Below, in pieces: positions 28,791 through 37,222 of a DNA stretch of 64,000 bases (positions within the stretch are counted from its first letter, which is position 1; each line of letters starts with the position of its first letter). Position numbers and translations under genes: made by a program. Under the pieces are notes generated by a model that saw only the letters and a list, made by a program, of their open reading frames with translations, was not told where the DNA came from and made no database searches. Source of the stretch: Indolivaga macrotermitis (GTDB taxonomy: Bacteria > Bacteroidota > Bacteroidia > Bacteroidales > Dysgonomonadaceae); NCBI RefSeq assembly GCF_900128985.1, contig NZ_FQUC01000001.1, positions 620,001 through 684,000 on the forward strand. The letters are read 5' to 3'.

Positions 28791-31412
28791 TTATTTTTTC
28801 AACGCCAGAATTGTTTCTTCAATTGTTTTGATTTTACTTTCGGCATCGGCTAACTTCTTTCTTTCGTTTTCTACGATTTCGGGCTTGGCATTAGCCACAA
28901 ATTTCTCGTTGCTCAACTTATTTGAAACAGACTTCAGGAAACCTTGTTGATATGTCAGTTCGGCTTCTAGCTTTGCTAACTCAGCTTCTACATCGATATT
29001 ATTACCGAGAGGTACAGCAAATTCGGATGTACCAACCATAAAAGTAACTGCTCCAGCCGATTTCTCCGATACAGGACTGATTGCTGCCAGATTACCCATT
29101 TTTACGATTACAGAATCGAATGCTTTAGCATAATCTCCCAATACTTCGAGTTCGAGAGTCTCCTTATTAGGAATATTCTTTTGTAAACGTATGGTTCTTA
29201 TTCCGGATACAATCTCTTTTACTTCTGCAAATTGAGACAGAAAATCGGTGTCATATGCTTTTACTTTCGGCATATCCGAAACCATAATACTTTCTCCTGC
29301 TTTTCGCTCAGTCGAAGCCTGCCACAATTCTTCCGTAATAAACGGCATAAATGGATGCAATAATCTCAATAATGAGTCGAAGAATCCAAGAGCCGCCTCG
29401 TAAGTCTTTTTGTCTATCGGTTGCTGGTATGCAGGTTTGATCATCTCAAGGTACCACGAAGAGAATTCGTCCCAGAAGAGTTTGTACAACTGCATTAAAG
29501 CCTCAGATAGGCGGTATTTACCGAATAGATCATCAATCTCTTCAATCGTTTTAGATAAAACGTTTCCGAACCATTCCGACGCTATTTTAGCTGCTTGGGG
29601 CTGTTCTATAGAATCACTCACTTCCCATCCTTTTATCAGGCGGAAAGCATTCCATATCTTATTGTTAAAGTTACGTCCCTGTTCGCAAAGCGATTCGTCG
29701 AAAGGCAAATCATTTCCGGCAGGAGAGGTTAATAACATCCCCATACGCACACCGTCTGCTCCGTATTTATCCATTAACTCGATCGGATCGGGAGAGTTAC
29801 CTAAAGATTTAGACATTTTTCTACCCAACTTATCACGAACGATACCTGTAAAGTATACATTACGGAAACAAGGTTGATTACGGTATTCATATCCCGCCAT
29901 GATCATCCGTGCAACCCAGAAGAATATAATCTCAGGAGCCGTTACCAGATCATTTGTCGGATAGTAGTAATTGATCTCTTCATTATCAGGATTATTAATT
30001 CCGTCAAATACCGAAATAGGCCATAACCATGATGAGAACCATGTATCCAGACAGTCTTCATCTTGTTTCAGATCCGACATTTGTAGGTTGTTATTTCCTG
30101 TTTTCTGTTTAGCCTCTTCAAGAGCTTGTTCCGGAGTTTCGGCAACCACGTATCCTCCTTCAGGCAGATAATACGCCGGAATACGGTGTCCCCACCAAAG
30201 CTGACGGCTGATACACCAGTCCTTGATATTTTCCATCCAGTGCTTATAAGTATTCTTAAACTTAGCCGGAAAGAATCTGATAGTATCATCCATAACAGCA
30301 GTAAGAGCAGGTTCTGCCAGCTTCTCCATCTTCAGGAACCATTGCATCGACAGTTTTGGCTCAATAGGTACATGAGTACGTTCCGAGTATCCAACCTTAT
30401 TGGTATAAGGCTCGGCTTTTTCCAGTAAACCTTGGTCTGCCAGGTCTTTTTCAATTTTCTTGCGGACATCGAACCTATCCATGCCTTCATACATCAAACC
30501 GTGCTGGTTCAGTGTGCCGTTATCGTTAAAGATATCGATAGTTTCGAGATTGTATTTTTCTCCCAACATGTAGTCATTAACGTCGTGCGCAGGCGTAACT
30601 TTCAGAAAACCTGTCCCGAACTCCATATCTACATAATCGTCTTCGATAATTGGAACTTCGCGGCCAACGATAGGAACGATAACACGTTTACCTTTCAGTC
30701 GGGCTGTTTTATCGTCATTCGGATTGATGCAAACTGCAATATCTCCGAAGATAGTTTCGGGACGTGTAGTCGCAATCACAGCATAATCGTCTTCGCCTAC
30801 TACCTTATATTTCAGGTAATATAGTTTTCCGTGTTCTTCTTTATGGATAACTTCTTCGTCCGATAACGCCGTTTTAGCCTTCGGGTCCCAGTTTACCATA
30901 CGCACACCTCTGTATATTAAACCTTTGCTGTAAAGATCAACAAAGACTTTAAATACACTTTCCGACCGTTTTTCATCTAGTGTAAAACTGGTACGATCCC
31001 AGTCGCACGATGCTCCCAGCTTTTTCAGCTGTTCCAGAATAATGCCGCCATGCTTATCTGTCCATTCCCATGCATGCTTAAGGAACTCATCTCTTGATAA
31101 GTCTTTTTTATCAATACCTTCGGCTGCCAGCTTCGCTACAACTTTGGCTTCTGTGGCAATCGACGCATGGTCGGTACCCGGTACCCAACAGGCATTTTTG
31201 CCCATCATACGTGCTCTGCGAACTAATATATCTTGAATAGTATTGTTCAGCATATGCCCCATATGTAGCACTCCGGTGACGTTAGGTGGAGGTATAACTA
31301 TGGTGAATGGCTCTCTGCTATCGGGTTCGGAGTGGAAAAAACGATTTTCCAGCCAATACTTATACCACTTGTCTTCTACTTCTATAGGGTTGTACTTACT
31401 TGCTATTTCCAT
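28791..31412 (-). CDS. valS: Valyl-tRNA synthetase
   Basis: Class I aminoacyl-tRNA synthetase charging tRNA-Val. The 873-residue length is normal. It has the HIGH-type motif LHMGH at residues 49-53 within [14 protein letters not shown], the editing (CP1) domain with [10 protein letters not shown] near residue 225, the KMSKS loop [10 protein letters not shown] near residue 530, the anticodon-binding domain after about residue 640, and the C-terminal coiled-coil arm typical of ValS (about residues 805-873). It is monocistronic and convergent with the dcw operon. Confidence 0.98.
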   Translation of the reverse strand: MEIASKYNPIEVEDKWYKYWLENRFFHSEPDSREPFTIVIPPPNVTGVLHMGHMLNNTIQDILVRRARMMGKNACWVPGTDHASIATEAKVVAKLAAEGIDKKDLSRDEFLKHAWEWTDKHGGIILEQLKKLGASCDWDRTSFTLDEKRSESVFKVFVDLYSKGLIYRGVRMVNWDPKAKTALSDEEVIHKEEHGKLYYLKYKVVGEDDYAVIATTRPETIFGDIAVCINPNDDKTARLKGKRVIVPIVGREVPIIEDDYVDMEFGTGFLKVTPAHDVNDYMLGEKYNLETIDIFNDNGTLNQHGLMYEGMDRFDVRKKIEKDLADQGLLEKAEPYTNKVGYSERTHVPIEPKLSMQWFLKMEKLAEPALTAVMDDTIRFFPAKFKNTYKHWMENIKDWCISRQLWWGHRIPAYYLPEGGYVVAETPEQALEEAKQKTGNNNLQMSDLKQDEDCLDTWFSSWLWPISVFDGINNPDNEEINYYYPTNDLVTAPEIIFFWVARMIMAGYEYRNQPCFRNVYFTGIVRDKLGRKMSKSLGNSPDPIELMDKYGADGVRMGMLLTSPAGNDLPFDESLCEQGRNFNNKIWNAFRLIKGWEVSDSIEQPQAAKIASEWFGNVLSKTIEEIDDLFGKYRLSEALMQLYKLFWDEFSSWYLEMIKPAYQQPIDKKTYEAALGFFDSLLRLLHPFMPFITEELWQASTERKAGESIMVSDMPKVKAYDTDFLSQFAEVKEIVSGIRTIRLQKNIPNKETLELEVLGDYAKAFDSVIVKMGNLAAISPVSEKSAGAVTFMVGTSEFAVPLGNNIDVEAELAKLEAELTYQQGFLKSVSNKLSNEKFVANAKPEIVENERKKLADAESKIKTIEETILALKK

Positions 31413-31540
31413 AATCGTATTTAAAATTCAGTTTGCGAAATTACAAAAATGTTTGCATATAGCTCTTACCTCTTGTATCTAAATAGGGCAAATGCCTCAA
31501 AATTATGTTATTCATTCTTCTGTTATTCTTTTTATGGAAA

Positions 31541-31719
31541 GGTGACAATAACTAAACAAAGGTTACAAAATAGGTGACACTTGTGTAGCATCTGTCACCT
31601 TCTCTATTGACTATATAACAGTTGGTTAACCCTGATAAAGTGACAAAAGTGACACTGTTTTTAAATATTTTTTCATGACTTTTTTCGTTTTTAATTTTTC
31701 GTTCTCCTGTATAGATAAA
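31541..31719 (+). repeat. GTGACA-box intergenic module, copy B
   Basis: This copy has the same layout as copy A (1603) and copy C (58815). A first cluster has GGTGACACTTGTG and TGTCACCT (31573-31599). A second cluster has CTGATAAAGTGACAAAAGTGAC (31632-31653). An AT-rich spacer is followed by TGTATAGATAAA at 31708-31719. It lies in the 962-bp gene-free gap between valS and the TM2 gene, immediately before the multi-hairpin element. Confidence 0.7.
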
Positions 31720-31772
31720 TAATACGAATCAGTAGTTGATAAAGGTTCTTAATTTTTCTACTATTTACTAAC

Positions 31773-32190
31773 GCGCCTATTGGGCTTGTTTTTCATTTTG
31801 CCTTGATGCAAAACGAAACAAAAAATCAAGACTGTGCCTTCAAGCCCGACCCGTTACGTGTTCGAAAGCTAAGATAAAAGAAAACGTTTATCGTAGATGT
31901 CCTTTTATCTTTTCACGCTTTCTTCTCACAACGGGTGCCCCGAGCTTTACGTCGATGTCAAAACCTGACGGGCGTCAGCAAAGGCGCATATAGAGGTGTA
32001 GCCGTAATCTGACCAGTGAAGTAGCCGTTAAAACTAAACTTTGTTTGAGCCCTAAAAGGCGAGTTTTGTTTAGTTTCGGCTACAAACGTTGTCAGATAGG
32101 CGAAGGCTCGAAGCGCCAATGAGTTTTTGCCTTCTTTTGGGGCTTAGGCCAAAAGAATGGGCAAGCAATCTCTGATTGCGCGCAGAAAAA
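31773..32190 (+). repeat. Multi-hairpin intergenic element (about 0.4 kb)
   Basis: Gene-free segment with higher GC than its surroundings and several strong inverted repeats: CTTGAT/ATCAAG (31802-31830), AAGATAAAAG/CTTTTATCTT (31871-31880 with 31902-31911), GTAGCC...AAACTAAAC pairing with GTTTAGTTT...GGCTAC (32021-32083), and CTTTTGG/CCAAAAG (about 32133-32156). No frame is open over its length. From memory, its opening around TTGCCTTGATGCAAAAC resembles an intergenic repeat seen widely in Bacteroidetes genomes, but that needs a search. A structured RNA or a decayed mobile element are both possible. Confidence 0.55.
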
Positions 32191-32342
32191 AAAAGATGTA
32201 TTATTTAAAAGAACCTTTTTCAACTACCAATTGTCATTGTTAGCCAATTTCGATGCGGTTACTTCTGTATATAAATCTCATAAAGTAAAAAGAAAAGCTA
32301 AATGTTTAGGCTGACTATATATGTAGATTGCCGAAAAAGTTA

Positions 32343-32350
32343 TATTTTTG
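32343..32350 (+). promoter_or_regulatory. -7 box of the TM2-DUF2752 gene pair
   Basis: TATTTTTG matches TAnnTTTG and lies 25 nt before the ATG at 32376. This argues against the in-frame TTG at 32328. Confidence 0.55.
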
Positions 32351-32375
32351 GAAAAAAACTAAAAATAGCACATTT

Positions 32376-32756
32376 ATGGAATACTCAGAAGCACAGAAAA
32401 ATACGATTAGTCAGGCTCAGATAGATATGTTCTTGGCTACACATGGCAAAAAGTTTGCAACTTTCCAGCTTATGCAAATCAAGGATGAGCTGCCTAAACT
32501 AACCGAAGAGCAATATCGTATGTTATTGGCTGCTGATTTTAAAGACCCGATGATGATGCTTATTATCTCTTTGGTGGTAGGTGTACTTGGTATCGATCGC
32601 TTTATGTTGGGCGACACAGCTTTAGGTGTAATTAAGCTTTTGTCATGCGGTGGTCTTTATGTCTGGATGATAATCGATTGGTTTCTTATTCAGGATAGAA
32701 CAAAAGAGTACAATTATAATTTGCTCTTAAACATAATAAATGGCGTGCAATACTAA
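32376..32756 (+). CDS. TM2 domain-containing membrane protein
   Basis: 126-residue protein with a soluble N-terminal half (about residues 1-60, including LTEEQYRMLLAADFKDP) followed by a TM2 domain. That domain is two membrane helices joined by a short loop with GIDRFMLGDTALGVIKL and GGLYVWMIIDWFLI, the family's conserved pattern. The function of TM2 proteins in bacteria is unknown. The ATG at 32376 is chosen from the -7 box. The 3' end overlaps the DUF2752 gene by 17 nt, so the two are translated together and probably act in the same membrane process. Confidence 0.88.
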   Translation: MEYSEAQKNTISQAQIDMFLATHGKKFATFQLMQIKDELPKLTEEQYRMLLAADFKDPMMMLIISLVVGVLGIDRFMLGDTALGVIKLLSCGGLYVWMIIDWFLIQDRTKEYNYNLLLNIINGVQY

Positions 32757-33180
32757 TAATCCTTTTGACTTCTTAATAAAAAAAAGCCGGCAATATCCTT
32801 ATAATACTTTAATAGCTATTGTATCGATTATTGCCGGTTATACTATCTTGCTATTTATGGATTATTCTTTTAATCACGAATACAAGACCGTATGCCCTTT
32901 CAAACTTATAACCGGTATTCCCTGTCCCGGATGTGGCATGGGGCGTGCATCTATAGCCCTGATACACGGAAATATAACACATTCTTTATACTACAATATA
33001 CTCTGTATACCATTTACCTTATCTGTCATAGCTGCATTTATATGGTTAATAAAAGACTTGCTTACCGGCTATGAATCTTTTTTCAGGTTTATCAGACGGC
33101 CCGTCAGTAAAAAATATCTGATACTTTTATTTCTGATAATCATTCTCACCTGGATATTAAATATTTACCATCAGATATGA
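32740..33180 (+). CDS. DUF2752 domain membrane protein
   Basis: 146-residue protein with three or four hydrophobic segments and the DUF2752 signature CPFKLITGIPCPGCGMGRA around residues 52-70, where Cys and Gly residues are the conserved core. The family has no established biochemical role; the paired cysteines could bind metal or form a disulfide. It overlaps the upstream TM2 gene by 17 nt. TM2 and DUF2752 genes are, from memory, often neighbours in Bacteroidetes. Confidence 0.88.
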   Translation: MACNTNNPFDFLIKKSRQYPYNTLIAIVSIIAGYTILLFMDYSFNHEYKTVCPFKLITGIPCPGCGMGRASIALIHGNITHSLYYNILCIPFTLSVIAAFIWLIKDLLTGYESFFRFIRRPVSKKYLILLFLIIILTWILNIYHQI

Positions 33181-33205
33181 AACATTATAGTTAAGGACAT
33201 ACTAC

Positions 33206-33297
33206 ATAAGTGAAATAAAGTATTTAATGATATATTTTGGGATATAACTACTTATTGTTGTCTTACTTACAAAAGCAATAAAAAGGTCTGAGACCTT
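33206..33297 (+). repeat. About 90-bp intergenic element ending in the 15-nt palindrome, copy 2
   Basis: This copy aligns with the minus strand of 54538-54630. Shared blocks are AAGTATTTAATnATATATTTT, ACTTATTGT, TACTTACAAAA, and ATAAAAAGGTCTGAGACCTTAA; the last contains the palindrome at 33283-33297. It sits between the DUF2752 stop and the dinB start, directly upstream of dinB. No coding capacity is present. Confidence 0.75.
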
Positions 33298-33333
33298 AAA
33301 TATATCGTCATATATATTTTGTAATTTTGTAGT

Positions 33334-34401
33334 ATGCGGAAGATCATACATGTAGATATGGATGCTTTCTATGCTTCTATTGAGCAAAGAGACGACGAAA
33401 GCCTCCGTGGTAAGCCTGTAGCTGTCGGCTATGCAGGAGCCAGAGGGGTTGTAGCTTCCGCCAGTTACGAAGCCCGTCAGTATGGGGTCAGGTCTGCAAT
33501 GCCATCGACCACTGCATTAAGTAAATGCCCACACCTTATTTTTGTTAACAGCCGGTTTGATGTATATGAATCGGTGTCGGATCAGATAATGTCGGTCTTC
33601 CATGAATATACTGATCTTGTGGAGCCTTTGTCTCTCGATGAAGCTTTTCTGGATGTAACTCATAATTATAAGAATATACCTTATGCTACTCAGATCGCAA
33701 AGGAGATAAAGCAACGGATTTTGGAAGAAACCTCACTCACAGCATCTGCCGGAGTTGCCCATAATAAATTTCTGGCAAAGATCGCTTCGGATTATAAAAA
33801 GCCGAATGGATTATTTGTCATTAAGCCGAAAGATGCTGAGAATTTTGTGGAAAGCCTTCCTATTGAACAGTTTTTTGGCGTCGGGAAGATTACAGCACAA
33901 AGAATGCATCAGGCTGGAATTAAGAACGGAATGGATCTGAAACAACGGCCTGAAGAAGAACTAACACGGCTATTCGGTAAGGCCGGACATGTTTATTACC
34001 TCAATGCAAGGGCAATAGACGAAAGGCCTGTGGAACCTAACAGAATCCGTAAGTCGGTCGGTGCCGAGAATACTTTCTTAACCGATCTTGGATCTTTGGA
34101 AGAATTTATCCCGGAGCTGGAGGATATTGCTGCCGAAGTTATAGAACGGATCAGCGAGAGTGGATTTGAAGGTAAAACTATTACATTAAAGGTCAAATAT
34201 GCAAGTTTCAGAACTATTACAAGGAGTAAGACCTTATTGAGAAATGTCACAGACTATCAAATCCTTTTAGATACAGGTATTGAGTTAATCAAGAATATAG
34301 ATATGACGGAGAAAGTTCGGTTATTAGGCTTGAGTATCAAAAAAAATGATAGCTCCGGTCATCCCGAGGCTATCCAACTATCATTCGATTTTAAAGATTG
34401 A
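33334..34401 (+). CDS. dinB: DNA polymerase IV (Y family)
   Basis: Translesion polymerase. The 355-residue protein starts MRKIIHVDMDAFYAS, with the first catalytic aspartate at residue 8. The second acidic pair is in LSLDEAFLDVT near residue 103. It also has ASAGVAHNKFLAKIASDYKKP, the helix-hairpin-helix region GVGKITAQRM, and the little-finger start GAENTFLTD. A C-terminal beta-clamp-binding peptide is plausible in the last residues (QLSFDF). Only 6 nt separate its stop from that of the convergent sigma-factor gene. Confidence 0.96.
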   Translation: MRKIIHVDMDAFYASIEQRDDESLRGKPVAVGYAGARGVVASASYEARQYGVRSAMPSTTALSKCPHLIFVNSRFDVYESVSDQIMSVFHEYTDLVEPLSLDEAFLDVTHNYKNIPYATQIAKEIKQRILEETSLTASAGVAHNKFLAKIASDYKKPNGLFVIKPKDAENFVESLPIEQFFGVGKITAQRMHQAGIKNGMDLKQRPEEELTRLFGKAGHVYYLNARAIDERPVEPNRIRKSVGAENTFLTDLGSLEEFIPELEDIAAEVIERISESGFEGKTITLKVKYASFRTITRSKTLLRNVTDYQILLDTGIELIKNIDMTEKVRLLGLSIKKNDSSGHPEAIQLSFDFKD

Positions 34402-34407
34402 CTTTTT

Positions 34408-35001
34408 TTAATTTACATACAATACAATTCCGTTTTCTTCGGCGAGCTTTCGTATATTGAGTATAGCATACCTCATTCGGCCCAATGCAGTATTAATGCT
34501 TATTCCTACCTGGTCGGCAATTTCTTTGAAGCTCAAATCCTGATAATATCTCATCTCCAGAACTTCCCGTTGAGAGTCGGGTAGATATTTGATCAGTTTT
34601 TTTACATCCTGCAATATTTGAGTATGCACTATTTTGTCTTCGATAGTGCTATCACATAAGGTGGCATTATTCAATAAATCGACTTCCATCTCATCATTCG
34701 AAATGGTGTTTTCATTTCTTTCAAGACGGAAATAGTCTATAATTAAATTATGGGCTATACGCATTATCCAGGCACGGAACTTCCCGTTTTCGGTATAGCT
34801 ACCTTGCTTGATGTGGATGATCGCTTTGACGAAGGTGTCCTGAAAGACATCTTCTGCCATTTCCCGGTTTTTAATGATAAAGTATATATAATTATATACG
34901 TTTTTCCGGTGGCGATTCAATAATTCGTCAAAGGCTTGATTGTTGCCAACTGAATAAGCAAAGACTAACTGTTCATCAGTCATGACTTTTAATGCATTCA
35001 T
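34408..35001 (-). CDS. ECF-type RNA polymerase sigma factor
   Basis: 197-residue group 4 sigma factor. Region 2 spans about residues 25-90, with NREMAEDVFQDTFVKAI and FRAWIMRIAHNLIIDYFR (core binding and -10 recognition). Region 4 spans about residues 135-190, with LPDSQREVLEMRYYQDLSFKEIA and an HTH ending GISINTALGRMRYA. No anti-sigma or FecR-like gene adjoins it, unlike most Bacteroidetes ECF systems, so how it is controlled is not visible. An upstream gap of 196 bp is AT-rich and presumably holds its promoter. Confidence 0.93.
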   Translation of the reverse strand: MNALKVMTDEQLVFAYSVGNNQAFDELLNRHRKNVYNYIYFIIKNREMAEDVFQDTFVKAIIHIKQGSYTENGKFRAWIMRIAHNLIIDYFRLERNENTISNDEMEVDLLNNATLCDSTIEDKIVHTQILQDVKKLIKYLPDSQREVLEMRYYQDLSFKEIADQVGISINTALGRMRYAILNIRKLAEENGIVLYVN

Positions 35002-35197
35002 TACTTATATATCTTATTGTTATAGAGTAATGTTGTTCAATAGGCGAGGCAGTTTTTAAGTTTATTATTGCACAAATAAAAGGTAATTATTGCACTTTTC
35101 CAAATTTTCACAGAATTTAAGTAAAAAAACATATTAGATATTATTTATTACGTAAAACCATCTCTTTGTTATATAAAATCACACATTGTATAACATT

Positions 35198-35836
35198 TTA
35201 TGGTGCAATTCTGTTAATAATCCATTCAGAGTTTATTTTTTTGTATTGAATCCGGTCATGTAAACGGCTGGCTCTTCCCTGCCAAAATTCGAACAAAATA
35301 GGCTTTACAATATATCCACCCCAGTTATCGGGACGGGGTATTTCCTTGCCATCAAATTCCCGGTTGAAATCATTCAGCAGATGTTCCAGATATTTCCGAT
35401 CCGGTATAATCTTACTTTGAGGTGATGCCCATGCTCCTAAGCGGCTATTTGATGGACGGGATTCGAAATACAGATCGGACTCAACTCCCGGAATCTTTTC
35501 GGCTCGCCCTTCTATTCTTATCTGCCTTTCTAATTCGAGCCAGACAAAATTCAAAGCACAATTAGGATTTTCGGTTAGTTGTTCAGCCTTCTTGCTCTCG
35601 TAATTAGTAAAGAACACAAATCCGTCTCTTCTGATTTGTTTAAGCAGAACTATGCGTGATGTAGGTCTCAAGTCAGTGCCTACGGTAGCCAAGTTCATAG
35701 CATTCGGCTCTTTTACCATTGCTTCGATAGCTTCGTTCATCCATAACTCAAACTGATCCATGGGATTAAGTAAAACGTCACTCTCATTCAGCGTTTTTTG
35801 TAAAAACTCCTCCCTCAGATCAAATAAGTCTATCAT
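35198..35836 (-). CDS. pdxH: Pyridoxamine 5'-phosphate oxidase
   Basis: FMN enzyme oxidising pyridoxamine or pyridoxine phosphate to pyridoxal phosphate. The 212-residue protein has the FMN and substrate motifs TSRIVLLKQI and GFVFFTNYESKKAEQL, then LNFVWLELERQIRIEGRAEKI, SRLGAWASPQS, and the C-terminal family signature around FWQGRASRLHDRIQY. Full length. Confidence 0.97.
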   Translation of the reverse strand: MIDLFDLREEFLQKTLNESDVLLNPMDQFELWMNEAIEAMVKEPNAMNLATVGTDLRPTSRIVLLKQIRRDGFVFFTNYESKKAEQLTENPNCALNFVWLELERQIRIEGRAEKIPGVESDLYFESRPSNSRLGAWASPQSKIIPDRKYLEHLLNDFNREFDGKEIPRPDNWGGYIVKPILFEFWQGRASRLHDRIQYKKINSEWIINRIAP

Positions 35837-35952
35837 AGATGTGGATAATGTTATTCCTTAATACAACACGTATTTATCTCAATTTGTTCTGTATTTAACA
35901 ATAGGAGGTAAAAAATAAATGAAAAATAGCTGCCGGTTTGTGAGTAAATAAT

Positions 35953-37059
35953 TTAGATCCGGGCAACTTCTACATTTATTGAATTGATATATCCGAACTT
36001 GCCCTGATTCGTAGGTAAAGTATCAGCATATACCGCAAAAGATGTTTTTCCGGCCTTCAATCCGGCTATTTCAATATCAATAAGAATAGTAGACTTATAC
36101 GAATCTTCCAGGTACCTTTTATATTCTTTCATCGAAGCCGATGGAGATAAAGTGTACCCTTGAGGAATTGGAAAGCCAATAAGTTGAGCATAATGTATTA
36201 TTTGGTTGTCTGTCGATCTCGTTTTTATAAATTCTACCTGCTCTTTATTCTCAGAACCGAAAATGCAAACGGTTGCTATAGTTGGATTTAAATAGTCTTC
36301 TTCAAAAGCATTTCCGGCTAGAATGATCTGGAGACCGGTCGATGCAGCTCCAACACTGGCTAGATGGAGATTCATCGTCAAAGATTCACCTTCTTTTATA
36401 ACATAATCACTACCATATGCCGTAAACGATAAGTTTGTTGTTGCAGGTGGCTCTTGTATCTCCTTATTCTCTTTTACAAAATGAAGCTTAGTTCCTTCAT
36501 CGTGCATGATCTCGGTAAAGTATTCGTAACTAAGACCCCAATGTATTGGATTTATATTTATTAGAGGGGCTATTTCTTCTAAATACCGTTCAACCAATAC
36601 TTGTTTCTGATTAAAAACAGAGCGTATATCGTTGTAGGTTTTACCTTCCGCAAGGAGATTGTTCCATGCGCCAGATTCAGATATAGAAAAAGTTAATGTG
36701 TCATTAAGATTATGTATGGAGTGTTCTTCTTTTCCATCAGTATTTATTCCTATATATAAGTAGTCGCTATCACTCACAAGGGTCGTAATAGTTGTTATTC
36801 CAAGAGACGAAGATATTACGGAGGCTTCTTGTTTTAGTTTCTTTAAATCAAGGTCGATCGATGTTTCTTCGTATACCGAATACCATGATGACGATTTATC
36901 ATTCGCTATGATAATACTACAATCTGCGGATTTTTCGTCTGTGGTAATGATGTATCCTGAATCCAGATATCGTTTGGTGAAGTAGTCAATGATTTTTTGT
37001 TCGAAAGAACCGTCGTCCGGATTATTTTTGATCTGGATATTGGTGAAAAAAGCTCCCAT
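35953..37059 (-). CDS. Hypothetical protein, no family recognised
   Basis: 368 residues, no signal peptide and no membrane helix, so probably cytoplasmic. The start MGAFFTNIQIKNN is followed by an alpha/beta-looking region with FEQKIIDYFTKRYLDSGYIITTDEKSADCSI. The second half (from about residue 205) is rich in beta-type sequence with Ser/Thr. I do not recognise it. It is transcribed divergently from the thioredoxin triplet; the 163-bp gap between them holds a perfect 10-bp inverted repeat that could regulate both. The frame is well supported by length and by the absence of overlap with other genes. Confidence 0.7.
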   Translation of the reverse strand: MGAFFTNIQIKNNPDDGSFEQKIIDYFTKRYLDSGYIITTDEKSADCSIIIANDKSSSWYSVYEETSIDLDLKKLKQEASVISSSLGITTITTLVSDSDYLYIGINTDGKEEHSIHNLNDTLTFSISESGAWNNLLAEGKTYNDIRSVFNQKQVLVERYLEEIAPLININPIHWGLSYEYFTEIMHDEGTKLHFVKENKEIQEPPATTNLSFTAYGSDYVIKEGESLTMNLHLASVGAASTGLQIILAGNAFEEDYLNPTIATVCIFGSENKEQVEFIKTRSTDNQIIHYAQLIGFPIPQGYTLSPSASMKEYKRYLEDSYKSTILIDIEIAGLKAGKTSFAVYADTLPTNQGKFGYINSINVEVARI

Positions 37060-37139
37060 AGTAAGTATTGTTCTTTTGTATTTATAAGGATGATAAATAT
37101 AAATAAATATTTGATAATGCCAATGCTAATATCCGGATA

Positions 37140-37176
37140 TGAGACATAAAATACCATATTGATAGGTTATGTCTCA
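37140..37176. promoter_or_regulatory. Candidate operator: 10-bp perfect inverted repeat
   Basis: TGAGACATAA (37140-37149) and TTATGTCTCA (37167-37176) are perfect complements with a 17-nt spacer. They end 11 nt before the -7 box of the thioredoxin operon, where a repressor or activator would act. There is no T-run after the repeat, so a terminator is unlikely. Confidence 0.5.
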
Positions 37177-37187
37177 AATAGTTTATC

Positions 37188-37195
37188 TATTTTTG
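37188..37195 (+). promoter_or_regulatory. -7 box of the thioredoxin operon
   Basis: TATTTTTG matches TAnnTTTG, 27 nt before the first ATG at 37223. Confidence 0.6.
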
Positions 37196-37222
37196 CTAAT
37201 TCAGGAAATTCTAAAATAAAAT

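Noticed and set aside
30432-30824. 130-codon plus-strand frame inside valS
   Set aside because: It is antisense to a highly conserved synthetase; composition follows the valS codons.
33322-33329. TAATTTTG as dinB promoter
   Set aside because: It ends only 4 nt before the well-supported ATG, which would make transcription start inside the gene. It may be chance in AT-rich DNA.
35002-35197. Possible RNA gene in the gap upstream of the sigma factor
   Set aside because: The gap is AT-rich without strong stems; it most likely holds only the promoter.
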